A stretch of 64,000 nt of DNA from Paenibacillus luteus. GTDB taxonomy: Bacteria > Bacillota > Bacilli > Paenibacillales > Paenibacillaceae. Positions 8,744 to 17,330 of the stretch are shown here, piece by piece (the stretch's first letter is position 1; the number at the start of each line of letters is the position of its first letter). The stretch spans positions 1-64,000 of the forward strand of contig NZ_SKCD01000026.1 in assembly GCF_006542765.1 (NCBI RefSeq). The letters run 5' to 3'. Under the pieces are notes generated by a model. The model worked only from the letters and a program-made list of their open reading frames with translations, had not been told where the DNA came from and did no database searches. The position numbers and the translations under genes were made by a program.

Positions 8744-8830
8744 GGATCACCTCCTCGTGCAGAGGTCGGTGAAGCCGTTACTTCTTGTCTAGCAAATCAA
8801 GTTAACTAGCAGAGAGAAGTCAAACGGCAA
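8744..8830 (-). promoter_or_regulatory. Structured 5' leader with an internal SD-like element
   Basis: On the minus-strand transcript, arms at 8815-8828 and 8774-8785 form a 12-bp stem with a two-base bulge. CACC/GGTG plus CCTC/GAGG form a second hairpin at 8748-8771. The 12-nt AGGAGGTGATCC (8755 down to 8744) matches perfectly the complement of the 16S rRNA 3' tail, but no start codon lies within 20 nt of it. It resembles mRNA-stabilising SD elements described for Bacillus cry genes. I do not recognise a known riboswitch class here. Confidence 0.5.
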
Positions 8831-8924
8831 CTAGACATCTCTATACTCATCACTCCCATTCCGCAGCAGCATTGATCAATTTTGACTTATCTACGATGTC
8901 GTGTATGTGGTAAAGCGTCAAAAT

Positions 8925-8960
8925 TTGTATACAATATACTTAACACAATATACCTGTCTA
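8925..8960 (-). promoter_or_regulatory. Promoter and GntR operator of the SLH peptidase gene
   Basis: On the minus strand TAGACA (8955-8960) and TATATT (8933-8938) are 16 bp apart, a good sigma-A promoter. The palindrome TTGTATACAA (8925-8934) overlaps the -10 end and predicted start. The same core occurs before the rocD-like gene and before the ABC importer operon. The implied 5' leader is about 250 nt. Confidence 0.65.
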
Positions 8961-9092
8961 CGTGAGATAGTATAACATCGATATTTCATATGAACAATAA
9001 TTTTTTAATATTATTTTAATATTTCTCTCAAAATCAAAAATATAGTTATATTATCTAACACCAATTAACGTACTTCCGCCTCAAACCAAATA

Positions 9093-10658
9093 TTACAGTT
9101 TTATAGATGTTAGTTTAGCTTGCGTAAATAGAAGCATGTAGTCATGCCCACCTGCCTTGGAGTCAGTGCCGGACATATTGAAACCTCCGAATGGATGTAC
9201 GCCAACCAGTGCGCCAGTACATTTCCGGTTAATATACAGATTCCCGCAATGCATGTCTTGCAGCGCAGCCGTAATACGTTCCTCGTCTGACGAGAAATAC
9301 GAGCCGGTCAGCCCGAATTCGGTATTGTTATAGATTCGGATCGCTTCTTGCCAATCGTTCGCTTTGGCAATTGCCAGCACGGGACCAAATATTTCTTCCT
9401 GCATTAATGAATCGCTAGGCTCGACATCAGCAAATACAGTCGGCTCTATGAAATACCCGCCTTCTAATCCCTTGCCGCCGCCAACCAGAAGCCGTCCTTC
9501 GCCCTTTCCTTTTTCAATGGCCTTCCTAATTTTTTCATAGGAGTGGATGTCTATGACGGGCCCAATAGCCGCATCTTCTTCCGGCGAGCCCATCACAAGC
9601 TTGCTTGTTTTTTGCCTAACCTTCTCAACGAGCTCATCATAGACAGCTGCCACAACGACGGCTCTGGAGCCTGCGGAACACTTCTGGCCTTGAAATCCGA
9701 ATGCTGAAGCAACGATGGCATCGGCAGCCGCCTCAATGTCAGCTGTTTCATCCACGACGATCCCGTCCTTTCCTCCCATTTCCGCGACTACGCGCTTCAT
9801 CCAAATCTGCCCTGGTGCCTGCTCGGCTGCCAATTTATTGATTCGCAGGCCAATCTCCTTAGAACCCGTAAAGCTGACAAATCTCGTTTTCGGGTGGCTC
9901 GTCAAATAATCGCCAATCTCAGCTCCGCTTCCCGGCAAATATTGCATGACATCAGCTGGCATGCCTGACTCTACCATCAGCTCATAGAATTTGTAGGCAA
10001 TGATAGGCGTCGTAGAAGCCGGTTTCAGAATAATGGTATTGCCTGCGACGATAGAGGCAGTTGCCATACCTGCACAAATCGCTAACGGAAAATTCCAAGG
10101 CGGAATAACGATGCCCACGCCAAGCGGAATGTACGTCAACCGATTGTCTTCGCCTGTAAGCTTAACCAGCGGCTTATGTTTATTCGTCTCAGCCAATTTC
10201 ACCATTTCGCGCGCGTAATAATCCATGAAATCAATCGCTTCCGCCGTATCCGCATCAGCTTCAGCCCAATTTTTACCTGATTCTATAACCAGCCACGCTG
10301 AAAAATAATGCTTCCGTTCCCGCATTAGCTCCGCGGCGTTCATAAGCACGGCTGCCCGTTCCCGAACGGGCACGCTTTTCCAACTCTCAAAAGCTGCTAG
10401 AGCTGAGTTCATCGCCTGCTCTGCGAGCTCTTTGCTTGCTTTCGATACCTTGCCTACGATTTCATCTGACTTCGCAGGGTTTAACGAAACGATATGGTCC
10501 GAGGTATGGACCGCATGGCCGCCGATATGCAAAGGATATTCTTTACCCAGCTCCAAGCGCACCGTAGCTATGGCTTCCAAAAAAGCAGCCCGGTTGCCTT
10601 CATCGTTAAAATTAGTCATCGCCTCATTGGCAAACGGCTTGATCATCAAATCTTTCAT
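9093..10658 (-). CDS. rocA: 1-pyrroline-5-carboxylate dehydrogenase
   Basis: This 521-residue enzyme belongs to the aldehyde dehydrogenase superfamily and is the right length for Bacillus RocA. It oxidises glutamate semialdehyde/P5C to glutamate with NAD+. Visible landmarks are the cofactor-fold motif FTGSKEIG, the EMGGKDG segment carrying the general-base Glu, and the catalytic Cys in GQKCSAGSR. The start at 10658 is chosen because GAGGGG lies 8 nt upstream; ATG at 10664 would be too close. It is the last gene of the operon after proline dehydrogenase, with a 13-bp gap, and it receives P5C from both the proline and ornithine branches. Confidence 0.95.
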   Translation of the reverse strand: MKDLMIKPFANEAMTNFNDEGNRAAFLEAIATVRLELGKEYPLHIGGHAVHTSDHIVSLNPAKSDEIVGKVSKASKELAEQAMNSALAAFESWKSVPVRERAAVLMNAAELMRERKHYFSAWLVIESGKNWAEADADTAEAIDFMDYYAREMVKLAETNKHKPLVKLTGEDNRLTYIPLGVGIVIPPWNFPLAICAGMATASIVAGNTIILKPASTTPIIAYKFYELMVESGMPADVMQYLPGSGAEIGDYLTSHPKTRFVSFTGSKEIGLRINKLAAEQAPGQIWMKRVVAEMGGKDGIVVDETADIEAAADAIVASAFGFQGQKCSAGSRAVVVAAVYDELVEKVRQKTSKLVMGSPEEDAAIGPVIDIHSYEKIRKAIEKGKGEGRLLVGGGKGLEGGYFIEPTVFADVEPSDSLMQEEIFGPVLAIAKANDWQEAIRIYNNTEFGLTGSYFSSDEERITAALQDMHCGNLYINRKCTGALVGVHPFGGFNMSGTDSKAGGHDYMLLFTQAKLTSIKL

Positions 10659-10671
10659 TGTCATTTCCCCT

Positions 10672-11586
10672 CTACTTCCACATATTTTTTAAAACAAACC
10701 ATACATTATCCGGCCGTTCAGCGAGCCTTCTCATGAAATAGCCAAACCAATCCTCACCGTAAGGAACGTAGATCCTTACCCTGTATCCTTCGCGCACAAG
10801 CTCATCCTGCAGTTCCTCGCAAATGCCATACAGCATTTGAAATTCAAACTGCCCGGATGGAATGTTTTGCTCTTGAACAAAGCGCTTTGTCTCCTCAATA
10901 ATGGCGCGGTCATGCGTCGCAATAGCCGTATAGCTGCCGCTAAGGAGATGCTGGTGAATCAATTGCACAAAGGATTGATCAACCTCTGATTTCAGAGGAA
11001 AAGCTACCTTCTCCGGTTCCTTGTAGGCGCCCTTCACGAGCCGCAAATTGCTGTTAAGCGAGCCTAGCTGCTTCACGTCCTGCTCGGATCGCCGCAAATA
11101 AGCCTGTATGACGATGCCTACATTTTTATATGAGCCTCGCAGCTTATAGAACAAATCTAGCGCTGGCTGGCAATGCGCGTAATCCTCCATATCGATGCGT
11201 ACGAAGTTACGGTTTTGCCCAGCAAGTGCCAAAATCCCTTCCATCTGGCGTTCGCAAAGCACAGGATCGAGATCCAGGCCCAAGCTGGTGAGCTTCAAGG
11301 ATAGATTCGCATCAGCGCCCGCAGCTTCAATCGCTTCCAGCGTTTGCAGACACATTGCTGCGGAATGCTCCGCTTCTTCTTTCGCGCTTATAAACTCCCC
11401 AAGATGGTCAAGCGTCGCCATTTTCCCCTGCTTGTTCAACCGCTTTACCGCCTCGATGGAGCTGCTAATCTCCACTCCCGCAACGAATCGGCGCGCCCCC
11501 AGCCTCAAGCCGTATTTGCGCGCCAAATTCCCGACTCGCCTGCTTTTGGCCAGCGACAGAAAGAAGCTTCTCATTATTTTTTCCAT
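10672..11586 (-). CDS. putB: Proline dehydrogenase
   Basis: This 304-residue flavoenzyme oxidises proline to P5C and matches the short monofunctional Gram-positive form. Family signatures of the TIM barrel include LSLKLTSLGLDLD, VRIDMEDY and RLVKGAYKEP. The C-terminal VRIYVPYGEDWFGYFMRRLAERPDN block is the typical flavin/substrate end with the RRxxE-like pair of arginines. It lies between the arginase and P5C dehydrogenase genes, so proline and arginine breakdown are encoded together. The start has a weak GGGGGAT element about 10 nt upstream, and translation may be partly coupled to the arginase gene. Confidence 0.95.
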   Translation of the reverse strand: MEKIMRSFFLSLAKSRRVGNLARKYGLRLGARRFVAGVEISSSIEAVKRLNKQGKMATLDHLGEFISAKEEAEHSAAMCLQTLEAIEAAGADANLSLKLTSLGLDLDPVLCERQMEGILALAGQNRNFVRIDMEDYAHCQPALDLFYKLRGSYKNVGIVIQAYLRRSEQDVKQLGSLNSNLRLVKGAYKEPEKVAFPLKSEVDQSFVQLIHQHLLSGSYTAIATHDRAIIEETKRFVQEQNIPSGQFEFQMLYGICEELQDELVREGYRVRIYVPYGEDWFGYFMRRLAERPDNVWFVLKNMWK

Positions 11587-11613
11587 AACCCGCTCTATCC
11601 CCCGTCAGTCTCC

Positions 11614-12516
11614 TTATATGATGCGCTTGCCGAGCAGGGAGGTCGCCATCTCAACGGCCAGCCGCGAGGTTTTCATTCCCACATCTAGAAGGGGGTTCAC
11701 CTCTACGATATCCATCGAGGTAACCAGACCGGTTTCGGCCAGCAGCTCCAGCGCGAAATGCGCTTCGCGGTAACTAATGCCGCCAGGTACCGGCGTGCCA
11801 ACACCAGCAGCCTCCGCAGGGTCCATACAATCCATATCGAAACTTACATGCACGCCGTCTGTCCCGTTGCTCACGATTTCAATCGCCTTCTCCATAACCG
11901 CCTTCATGCCCAGCCGATCGATATCGTGCATAGAGAAGCAAGCGATGCCTTCGTTGCGAATAAATTCCTTCTCGTAGGGGTCCAAGTCACGAGCGCCGAT
12001 AATGACAACATTTTCCTTTTTGATCAAAGGTCCCGCGCCAGGAATATCCGACAGCTTGAATTTCGACAAGCCCATAGCGACTGCCAAAGGCATTCCGTGC
12101 ATGTTGCCCGAAGGCGTCGTTTCCTCCGTATTTAAGTCGCCATGCGCATCAAACCAAATTACGCCCAAATTATTGTAGTGTCCGGTCAGACCTGCCAAGG
12201 AACCAATCGCAATGCTATGGTCACCGCCCAAGATAAGAGGGAAAGCGTCACCGAGCACCGCGCGGTACACCTGCTCGCCTACAAGCCCGCTCATCTCCTT
12301 CACTTCAGGCAAATACTTGGTTTTTGGCTGTGAAGCGTCCAACACCCCGTGCCGCGGGCAGTTCACCTCGTAATTGCCGACCAGATCAAATCCCATGCTT
12401 CTGATCTGCCTCGCTAATCCGGCTTGAATAATACTCTCCGGTCCAAGCTCCGAACCCGCACGGCTGCCACCCATCCAAAACGGCACGCTTATTAGTCGTA
12501 TTTTTTTGTTAACCAT
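11614..12516 (-). CDS. rocF: Arginase
   Basis: This manganese ureohydrolase converts arginine to ornithine and urea. All binuclear-metal motifs are present: GGDHS, WFDAHGDLN, SFDMDCMDP and the late MDIVEVNP. From the chosen ATG at 12516 (GGAGAGG about 9 nt upstream) the protein has 300 residues, the family norm. An upstream ATG at 12567 with AAAGGG 8 nt away would add 17 residues and cannot be excluded. It sits second in the operon, between ornithine aminotransferase and proline dehydrogenase. No urease gene is visible here. Confidence 0.95.
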   Translation of the reverse strand: MVNKKIRLISVPFWMGGSRAGSELGPESIIQAGLARQIRSMGFDLVGNYEVNCPRHGVLDASQPKTKYLPEVKEMSGLVGEQVYRAVLGDAFPLILGGDHSIAIGSLAGLTGHYNNLGVIWFDAHGDLNTEETTPSGNMHGMPLAVAMGLSKFKLSDIPGAGPLIKKENVVIIGARDLDPYEKEFIRNEGIACFSMHDIDRLGMKAVMEKAIEIVSNGTDGVHVSFDMDCMDPAEAAGVGTPVPGGISYREAHFALELLAETGLVTSMDIVEVNPLLDVGMKTSRLAVEMATSLLGKRII

Positions 12517-12615
12517 GGAATCCGTCCTCTCCGCCTTATTGTCAGCTGCTGTCATTTTGGTCACCATTGCAAACACCCTTTCTCTACGCTGTTATTCCCG
12601 CATTCCTGCTAGCTG

Positions 12616-13824
12616 CTAATCCTCGTCGTTTAACACGGCGGCGATGCGCTCCAAAGCCCAGTCAATCTCTTCTTTGCTGATGATGAGCGGCGGCGCAAAC
12701 CGAATCGTCGTGTCGTGCGTCTCCTTACACAAAAGCCCTTCAGCCATTAATCGCTCACAATAAGGCCTAGCTGCCGTATCCAGCTCCACTCCGATAAAGA
12801 GGCCTCTGCCGCGGATCTCCTTGATCGCTGAACTTTTGATTTCCGCGAGCTTAGCTGCAAAATAACGTCCAAGCTCTTCCGAGCGCTCCGCCAAACCTTC
12901 TTCCTCCAGCACCTGCAGCGCAGCGACGGAAACCGCACAAGCAAGCGGATTCCCGCCAAACGTAGAGCCGTGCGAACCAGGCTCAAAAACGCCCAAAATA
13001 TCTTCATTTGCAGCAATCGCCGATATCGGCATCACACCGCCGCCGAGCGCTTTGCCCATAATATATACATCAGGCGTTACCTGTTCCCAATCGCATGCGA
13101 AGCGTTTGCCCGTTCGGCCAAAGCCAGTTTGAATTTCATCGGCAACAAAGAGAACATTGTTTTGCTTACAGAGCTCGTATGCCCCGGATAAATAACCGTC
13201 CTCTGGAATAACAATGCCTGCTTCCCCCTGAATGGGCTCAACGAGAAATCCAGCCGTGTTTGGCGTTATCGCTTGCTCAAGCGCAGCTAAGTCCCCATAA
13301 GGCACCAGCTTGAAACCGGGCGTAAACGGCCCAAAATCCTGTTTGTACTCTTCGGATGAAGAGAATGAGGTTACGGTAATTGTCCGTCCGTGGAAATTAC
13401 CTGTACAGACGATGATTTCCGCTTGGTTTGGCTCCACCTTTTTTTGACGGTAAGCCCAGCGACGAACGGCTTTGATTGCCGTTTCTACCGCTTCTGCCCC
13501 TGTATTCATGGCAAGCACCATATTTTTGCCCGTGTAATGAGACAGCTTCTCGTAAAATTCGCCAAGTGAATCATTATGGAAAGCTCGTGAAGTCAGTGTT
13601 ACCTTATCCGCTTGATGCTTGAGAGCTGCGATAATTTTCGGATGTCTGTGACCGTGATTAAGCGCACTATAAGCACTCAACATATCCATATAACGATTGC
13701 CTTCCGGGTCTTTGACCCATACGCCGAGAGCCTCCGAGATGACGATCGGAAGCGGATGATAATTTCGAGCGCCATAACGGTCTGACTGCTCCATCACAGC
13801 TGTAGTTGATTTAGTTGATGCCAT
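12616..13824 (-). CDS. rocD: Ornithine aminotransferase
   Basis: This 402-residue class-III PLP aminotransferase moves the delta-amino group of ornithine to 2-oxoglutarate, giving glutamate semialdehyde. The family hallmarks are SAYSALNHGHRHP, FHGRTIT, the VADEIQTGFGRTGK segment and MGKALGGG with the PLP lysine. The ATG at 13824 is preceded by AAAGGAG at a suitable distance; an upstream in-frame TTG at 13866 would read through the operator and is rejected. It is the first gene of the operon, followed by arginase, proline dehydrogenase and P5C dehydrogenase. Expression is probably controlled by the GntR protein through the site at 13851. Confidence 0.95.
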   Translation of the reverse strand: MASTKSTTAVMEQSDRYGARNYHPLPIVISEALGVWVKDPEGNRYMDMLSAYSALNHGHRHPKIIAALKHQADKVTLTSRAFHNDSLGEFYEKLSHYTGKNMVLAMNTGAEAVETAIKAVRRWAYRQKKVEPNQAEIIVCTGNFHGRTITVTSFSSSEEYKQDFGPFTPGFKLVPYGDLAALEQAITPNTAGFLVEPIQGEAGIVIPEDGYLSGAYELCKQNNVLFVADEIQTGFGRTGKRFACDWEQVTPDVYIMGKALGGGVMPISAIAANEDILGVFEPGSHGSTFGGNPLACAVSVAALQVLEEEGLAERSEELGRYFAAKLAEIKSSAIKEIRGRGLFIGVELDTAARPYCERLMAEGLLCKETHDTTIRFAPPLIISKEEIDWALERIAAVLNDED

Positions 13825-13850
13825 ATGAATAAGCTCACTCCTTTCAAATC

Positions 13851-13879
13851 TGTATACAATATTCAAATACTAGTGTAAA
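13851..13879 (-). promoter_or_regulatory. Promoter and GntR operator of the arginine/proline operon
   Basis: On the minus strand TTTACA (13874-13879) and TATACA (13851-13856) are 17 bp apart. The -10 is embedded in ATATTGTATACAGATTT, almost identical to the site before the ABC importer operon. A bound repressor would occlude RNA polymerase. Confidence 0.75.
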
Positions 13880-13908
13880 AAAACCTGGTTTGGACGACCA
13901 ATGCCAGG
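13877..13908 (-). terminator. Terminator of the amino-acid ABC importer operon
   Basis: CCTGG at 13884-13888 pairs with CCAGG at 13904-13908. A seven-T tract follows on the minus strand. The T tract runs straight into the TTTACA -35 box of the next operon. Confidence 0.7.
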
Positions 13909-13932
13909 AGTTATATTCGTTATTCACTACTG

Positions 13933-14655
13933 CTACAGCACCTTTGCCAAAAAATCCTGCGTTCGCGGATGCTGTGGATTTTGAAATACCGCAAGCGGAA
14001 CTCCTTCTTCTACGATGCAGCCGCCATCCATAAACAGCAGTCTGTCACCCACCTCACGGGCAAAGCCCATTTCATGCGTTACGATGACCATCGTCATCCC
14101 GTTCTGCGCAAGCTTCTTCATCACATCCAGCACCTCGCCGACCATTTCCGGATCCAGCGCTGATGTCGGTTCATCAAACAACATGACAGTTGGCTCCATC
14201 GCCAGTGCTCTTGCTATTGCAACGCGCTGTTTTTGTCCGCCAGACAGACGGTCAGGGTACGCATCACCCTTATCCTCCAGCCCGACCGTACGGAGCAGCT
14301 CGATTGCATTTTTTCTCGCTTGTTCCTTGCTCATCTTCTTCAATTTGCGCGGGGCGAGAGTTAAGTTATCTAACACGGTCATATGAGGAAATAAATTAAA
14401 ATGCTGAAACACCATGCCCATTTCCTGACGAATTTGGTTGAGCTCAGATTGCTTATCCGTAATCTCACGCTCATTGAGCCAAATTCCGCCTTCAGTTGGC
14501 TGTTCCAATCGGTTTAAGCAGCGAAGAAAGGTGCTTTTGCCCGAGCCGCTCGGACCAATCACGACGACAACCTCACCCTTATGGATCTCCGTATCGATTC
14601 CTTTCAAAATCTCTACTTTGCCATAAGACTTGCGAAGCCCTTTGACCCGTATCAT
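13933..14655 (-). CDS. Polar amino-acid ABC transporter, ATPase subunit
   Basis: This 240-residue GlnQ/ArtM-type ATPase powers amino-acid import. Walker A (GPSGSGKST), the Q-loop (MVFQHFNLFPHMTV), the signature LSGGQKQR, Walker B (VMLFDEPTSALD) and the switch His (VTHEMGF) are all intact. The ATG overlaps the permease stop codon as ATGA, so translation is coupled. It is the last gene of a binding protein, permease, ATPase operon upstream of the roc-like genes. Context suggests arginine, ornithine or another basic amino acid as substrate, which is inference. Confidence 0.95.
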   Translation of the reverse strand: MIRVKGLRKSYGKVEILKGIDTEIHKGEVVVVIGPSGSGKSTFLRCLNRLEQPTEGGIWLNEREITDKQSELNQIRQEMGMVFQHFNLFPHMTVLDNLTLAPRKLKKMSKEQARKNAIELLRTVGLEDKGDAYPDRLSGGQKQRVAIARALAMEPTVMLFDEPTSALDPEMVGEVLDVMKKLAQNGMTMVIVTHEMGFAREVGDRLLFMDGGCIVEEGVPLAVFQNPQHPRTQDFLAKVL

Positions 14656-15305
14656 CAGCTTCTCAGCCTCCTCTCCAGCACTGCAAGCAGCCTGGATAAC
14701 GTAAACGTCATAACAAAATACAATGCGCATGCAACGAGCAGCGGCTCCATCGGTGAAAAGGTAATGCTTTGGACGGTGCGTGCATTGTACATCAGCTCTG
14801 CTATCCCAATAACAGAGATAAGCGAGGAATCCTTAATGATAATAATGAATTCATTGCCAATGGCGGGAAGCATATTACGAAAAGCTTGAGGAAGCACAAT
14901 GTAGCGAAGCGCCATCCATCTGCTAAGCCCCAGGGAACGCGCAGCCTCGGTCTGACCCCGGTCGATCGCTTCAATGCCTGCTCGGAATACCTCCGCCATA
15001 TAGGCAGAACTGTTAATCGTAAGCGCGACTACACCGGATATAAACGGCGGCAGATTAATGCCAAAGCCAGTTAGACCGTAATGAATAATAAAGATTTGTA
15101 CCAGCATTGGGGTCCCGCGTATGATTTCGATATAAGCTGATGCAAGAAATTTAACAGGCCACCAACGCGAAATTCGCATTAACGCGAATAGGATGCCGAG
15201 GATCGTGCCTAGTGCCACGCCGAAGAAAGACAACTCCAGCGTGACCCAGGCTCCTCGGAGAAATGTTGGCCAATAGTCCACCATGGAACCAAAGTTTAAA
15301 TCCAT
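14655..15305 (-). CDS. Polar amino-acid ABC transporter, permease subunit
   Basis: This 216-residue HisM/GlnP-type membrane protein has about five transmembrane helices. The cytoplasmic EAA loop that docks the ATPase is clear: FRAGIEAIDRGQTEAARSLGLS. The ATG at 15305 has GGAG 9 nt upstream; a TTG two codons earlier is less well placed. It is 22 bp downstream of the binding-protein gene and overlaps the ATPase start. It would form the homodimeric channel of the importer. Confidence 0.94.
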   Translation of the reverse strand: MDLNFGSMVDYWPTFLRGAWVTLELSFFGVALGTILGILFALMRISRWWPVKFLASAYIEIIRGTPMLVQIFIIHYGLTGFGINLPPFISGVVALTINSSAYMAEVFRAGIEAIDRGQTEAARSLGLSRWMALRYIVLPQAFRNMLPAIGNEFIIIIKDSSLISVIGIAELMYNARTVQSITFSPMEPLLVACALYFVMTFTLSRLLAVLERRLRS

Positions 15306-15327
15306 ATCCAACTACTCCGTCCGTTCT

Positions 15328-16152
15328 TTATTCTCCTACAAGCTCATTAGCTTCTACGACAAAACGGTCAATCTCACCACTTGCCTTCAAACGGGCAATC
15401 GTCTCATCGATTTTATTCAGCAATTCTTGATCGCCTTTCTTAACGGCAATGGATACGCCCGCTTCTTCCTCTGGCTGTTCAATCTTCACAGCTGATACTG
15501 CAATATCCGTTTGTGCTACCGCATATTGGTCAGCTACTGGCTTCTCGAGAATGATGGCATCCACTCGGCCGCTCTTCAGTTCTAAAATCAGTTCGGGAAT
15601 TTTACCAAGCGCCGTCAGCTTCGCATCAGCGATTTCCTGAGCAATGCCTTCTTGAATCGAGCCTTTTTGAATACCGATTTTTTTGCCTACTAGATCATCT
15701 AGCGATTTGTATTGATCCGCTTGCTCTTTTTTCACCAGCACGCCTTGATCCGTCAAATAATAAATCTCAGAGAAATCAACGTTTTTCTTGCGGTCCTCTG
15801 TTGGCGTCAAGCCGGAAATAACCATGTTAACTTTGCCTGTGTCCAGTGCAAGCAGCAAGCCGTCAAAGTCCATATCTTGAATTTGCAGCTCCGCATTCAT
15901 ATCCTTGGCGATCTCTTTTGCAATTTCGATATCAAGGCCAACAATCGTATCCTTCCCGTCAATCGTCTTATGGAACTCAAACGGAGCATAGTCCGCGCTT
16001 GTTCCCAAAATAAGCGTCGTTTTCTCCGCGGGCGGCGCATCGGTTGCACCGTTGTTTGCCGGATTCGATGGTGAATTTGTGTCTTTGTTTTGGCCGCATG
16101 CAGTCAGGACAACCATAACGGTAATAAGTAGTAAGGATAGCTTTTTCTTCAT
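15328..16152 (-). CDS. Amino-acid ABC transporter, substrate-binding lipoprotein
   Basis: This 274-residue lipoprotein has a signal peptide ending in the lipobox LTAC, so Cys becomes the lipidated N-terminus. The mature part is a family-3 solute-binding domain: it contains LILGTSADYAPFEF, VGLDIEIAKEIA, VNMVISGLTPTEDR and a late DAIILEKPVAD segment. The start at 16152 is chosen because GGGAG lies 8 nt upstream; longer frames would include the operator. It is the first gene of the importer operon. The ligand is not evident from sequence, but the roc-like neighbourhood suggests a basic amino acid. Confidence 0.93.
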   Translation of the reverse strand: MKKKLSLLLITVMVVLTACGQNKDTNSPSNPANNGATDAPPAEKTTLILGTSADYAPFEFHKTIDGKDTIVGLDIEIAKEIAKDMNAELQIQDMDFDGLLLALDTGKVNMVISGLTPTEDRKKNVDFSEIYYLTDQGVLVKKEQADQYKSLDDLVGKKIGIQKGSIQEGIAQEIADAKLTALGKIPELILELKSGRVDAIILEKPVADQYAVAQTDIAVSAVKIEQPEEEAGVSIAVKKGDQELLNKIDETIARLKASGEIDRFVVEANELVGE

Positions 16153-16218
16153 TTTCATCTCTCCCATTTCTTTGTCTAATGTAGTGTAAAATGCCCCCGA
16201 AATGAACACGGAGTTAAA

Positions 16219-16248
16219 TCTGTATACAATATACATAATTGATGTTAG
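16219..16248 (-). promoter_or_regulatory. Promoter and GntR operator of the ABC importer operon
   Basis: ATATTGTATACAGATTT is read on the minus strand, with TATACA (16221-16226) as -10. CTAACA (16243-16248), 16 bp away, is a modest -35. The core matches the sites at 8926 and 13851. Confidence 0.7.
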
Positions 16249-16353
16249 TAATTATAACATCGTAATTTACTATGTACAATGTTTTTTTTAACTTTCGTTA
16301 ACACAAGCTTGATTCAGTCATGTTTCATTACATATTAGGTCACTTACATTTGC

Positions 16354-16383
16354 TTGTATAACCTTATGATCAGGTGTTAAAAT
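16354..16383 (+). promoter_or_regulatory. Probable promoter of the GntR gene
   Basis: TTGTAT (16354-16359) and TAAAAT (16378-16383) are 18 bp apart, facing the regulator gene. The -35 sits in CTTGTATAA, a degenerate half of the TTGTATACA operator, so autoregulation is conceivable. The rest of 16249-16503 shows nothing else. Confidence 0.4.
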
Positions 16384-16503
16384 AGTAAAAACAAATGATG
16401 CAGGACGATAAAACGTTTACAATTAAATGAATGTACAGAATGGTTTAAACCGTTTCATTTGCAATCACCTTTGCTTCATAAAGGTAGAAAAGGGGTCTTC
16501 AGC

Positions 16504-17148
16504 ATGCAAGCACCTAAATACCAATCGTTAAAAGATCATGTTTACGAGTATATCGCTCAAAAAATTCAAGACGGCACGCTGCTGCCTAACCAAAAGGTAA
16601 ATGAGGCGGAAATCTGCAAAAAGCTGGATATTAGCCGAACGCCCACGCGGGAAGCGCTGTTTCAGCTGGCGTCCGATAATCTCCTCGATTATTTGCCTAG
16701 ACGCGGCTTTACCGTAAAGGCGTTTGACCCCAAAAAGAAGCTCGATTTTTCTCGAATTATTGGCGTGCTGGATGCACTGGCTGCTACCTTGTGCATTGAT
16801 CTGCTGCAGGAAGCAGATCTGAGGGAAATGGAGACACTGGTCGACAAAATCGACGAGGATATACGCAAGCTCTATTTTACCGAATACTATATGGACCAAT
16901 ACAACTTCCACGACATATACATAAAAAAATGCGATAATCCAGTTCTGATTGAAACATTAAACTCCTTAAAAAACAGCTTTATCCGCCAATCCTATGCCAG
17001 TGAAGACAAACAGAAGCTGGCTGCCGTATTAAAGGAAGTGAACGGTGAGCATAGACGGATTTTAGAATTATTCCGCACGAAGGACAAAGAAAAGCTGGAA
17101 TGCACGCTGAAGCATCACTGGCGCATTATTGATACGGAAATGCTTTAG
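16504..17148 (+). CDS. GntR-family regulator, FCD (FadR) subfamily
   Basis: This 214-residue regulator has an N-terminal winged helix (about 8-75) with the recognition segment ISRTPTREALFQLASDNLLDYLPRRGF. The C-terminal all-helical FCD ligand-binding domain carries metal-type histidines in NFHDIYIKK, EHRRILELF and HHWRII. Members usually repress catabolic genes until a small acid or amino acid binds. It is divergent from the importer operon, and its probable operator TTGTATACA overlaps three promoters in 8.9-16.2 kb. ATG at 16504 follows an AAAAGGGG element; an upstream TTG at 16459 is not used here. The inducer could be arginine, ornithine, proline or a metabolite (inference). Confidence 0.9.
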   Translation: MQAPKYQSLKDHVYEYIAQKIQDGTLLPNQKVNEAEICKKLDISRTPTREALFQLASDNLLDYLPRRGFTVKAFDPKKKLDFSRIIGVLDALAATLCIDLLQEADLREMETLVDKIDEDIRKLYFTEYYMDQYNFHDIYIKKCDNPVLIETLNSLKNSFIRQSYASEDKQKLAAVLKEVNGEHRRILELFRTKDKEKLECTLKHHWRIIDTEML

Positions 17149-17178
17149 CCTTAGCAGCACAAATCATTGTACATTTCA

Positions 17179-17224
17179 AAGAAGACCGCCCCTGAGCATC
17201 TGTTTGCTTAGGGGCGGTCTTCTT
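17179..17224 (+). terminator. Strong bidirectional terminator
   Basis: AAGAAGACCGCCCCT pairs perfectly with AGGGGCGGTCTTCTT around a 16-nt loop. It separates the convergent GntR gene and the GGDEF-EAL gene and could end both transcripts. Confidence 0.85.
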
Positions 17225-17330
17225 CGGATCCTATAAAACCTCGTACTTCTTTCTTAACTCTTGTTACCCTATCATTTGGAAGGAAGCGACCCGTTATCTT
17301 TCTATTTGTTCGCATACCATTCGGTAGCCC

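Noticed and set aside
8744..8756. Possible 16S rRNA 3'-end fragment (GGATCACCTCCT on the plus strand)
   Set aside because: The match is limited to the anti-Shine-Dalgarno 12-mer and no other rRNA sequence flanks it. A 5'-leader SD-like element on the minus strand explains it better.
8735..8830. Known riboswitch (c-di-GMP, c-di-AMP, lysine, glycine)
   Set aside because: Hairpins are present, but none of the conserved core sequences I know for these classes is visible.
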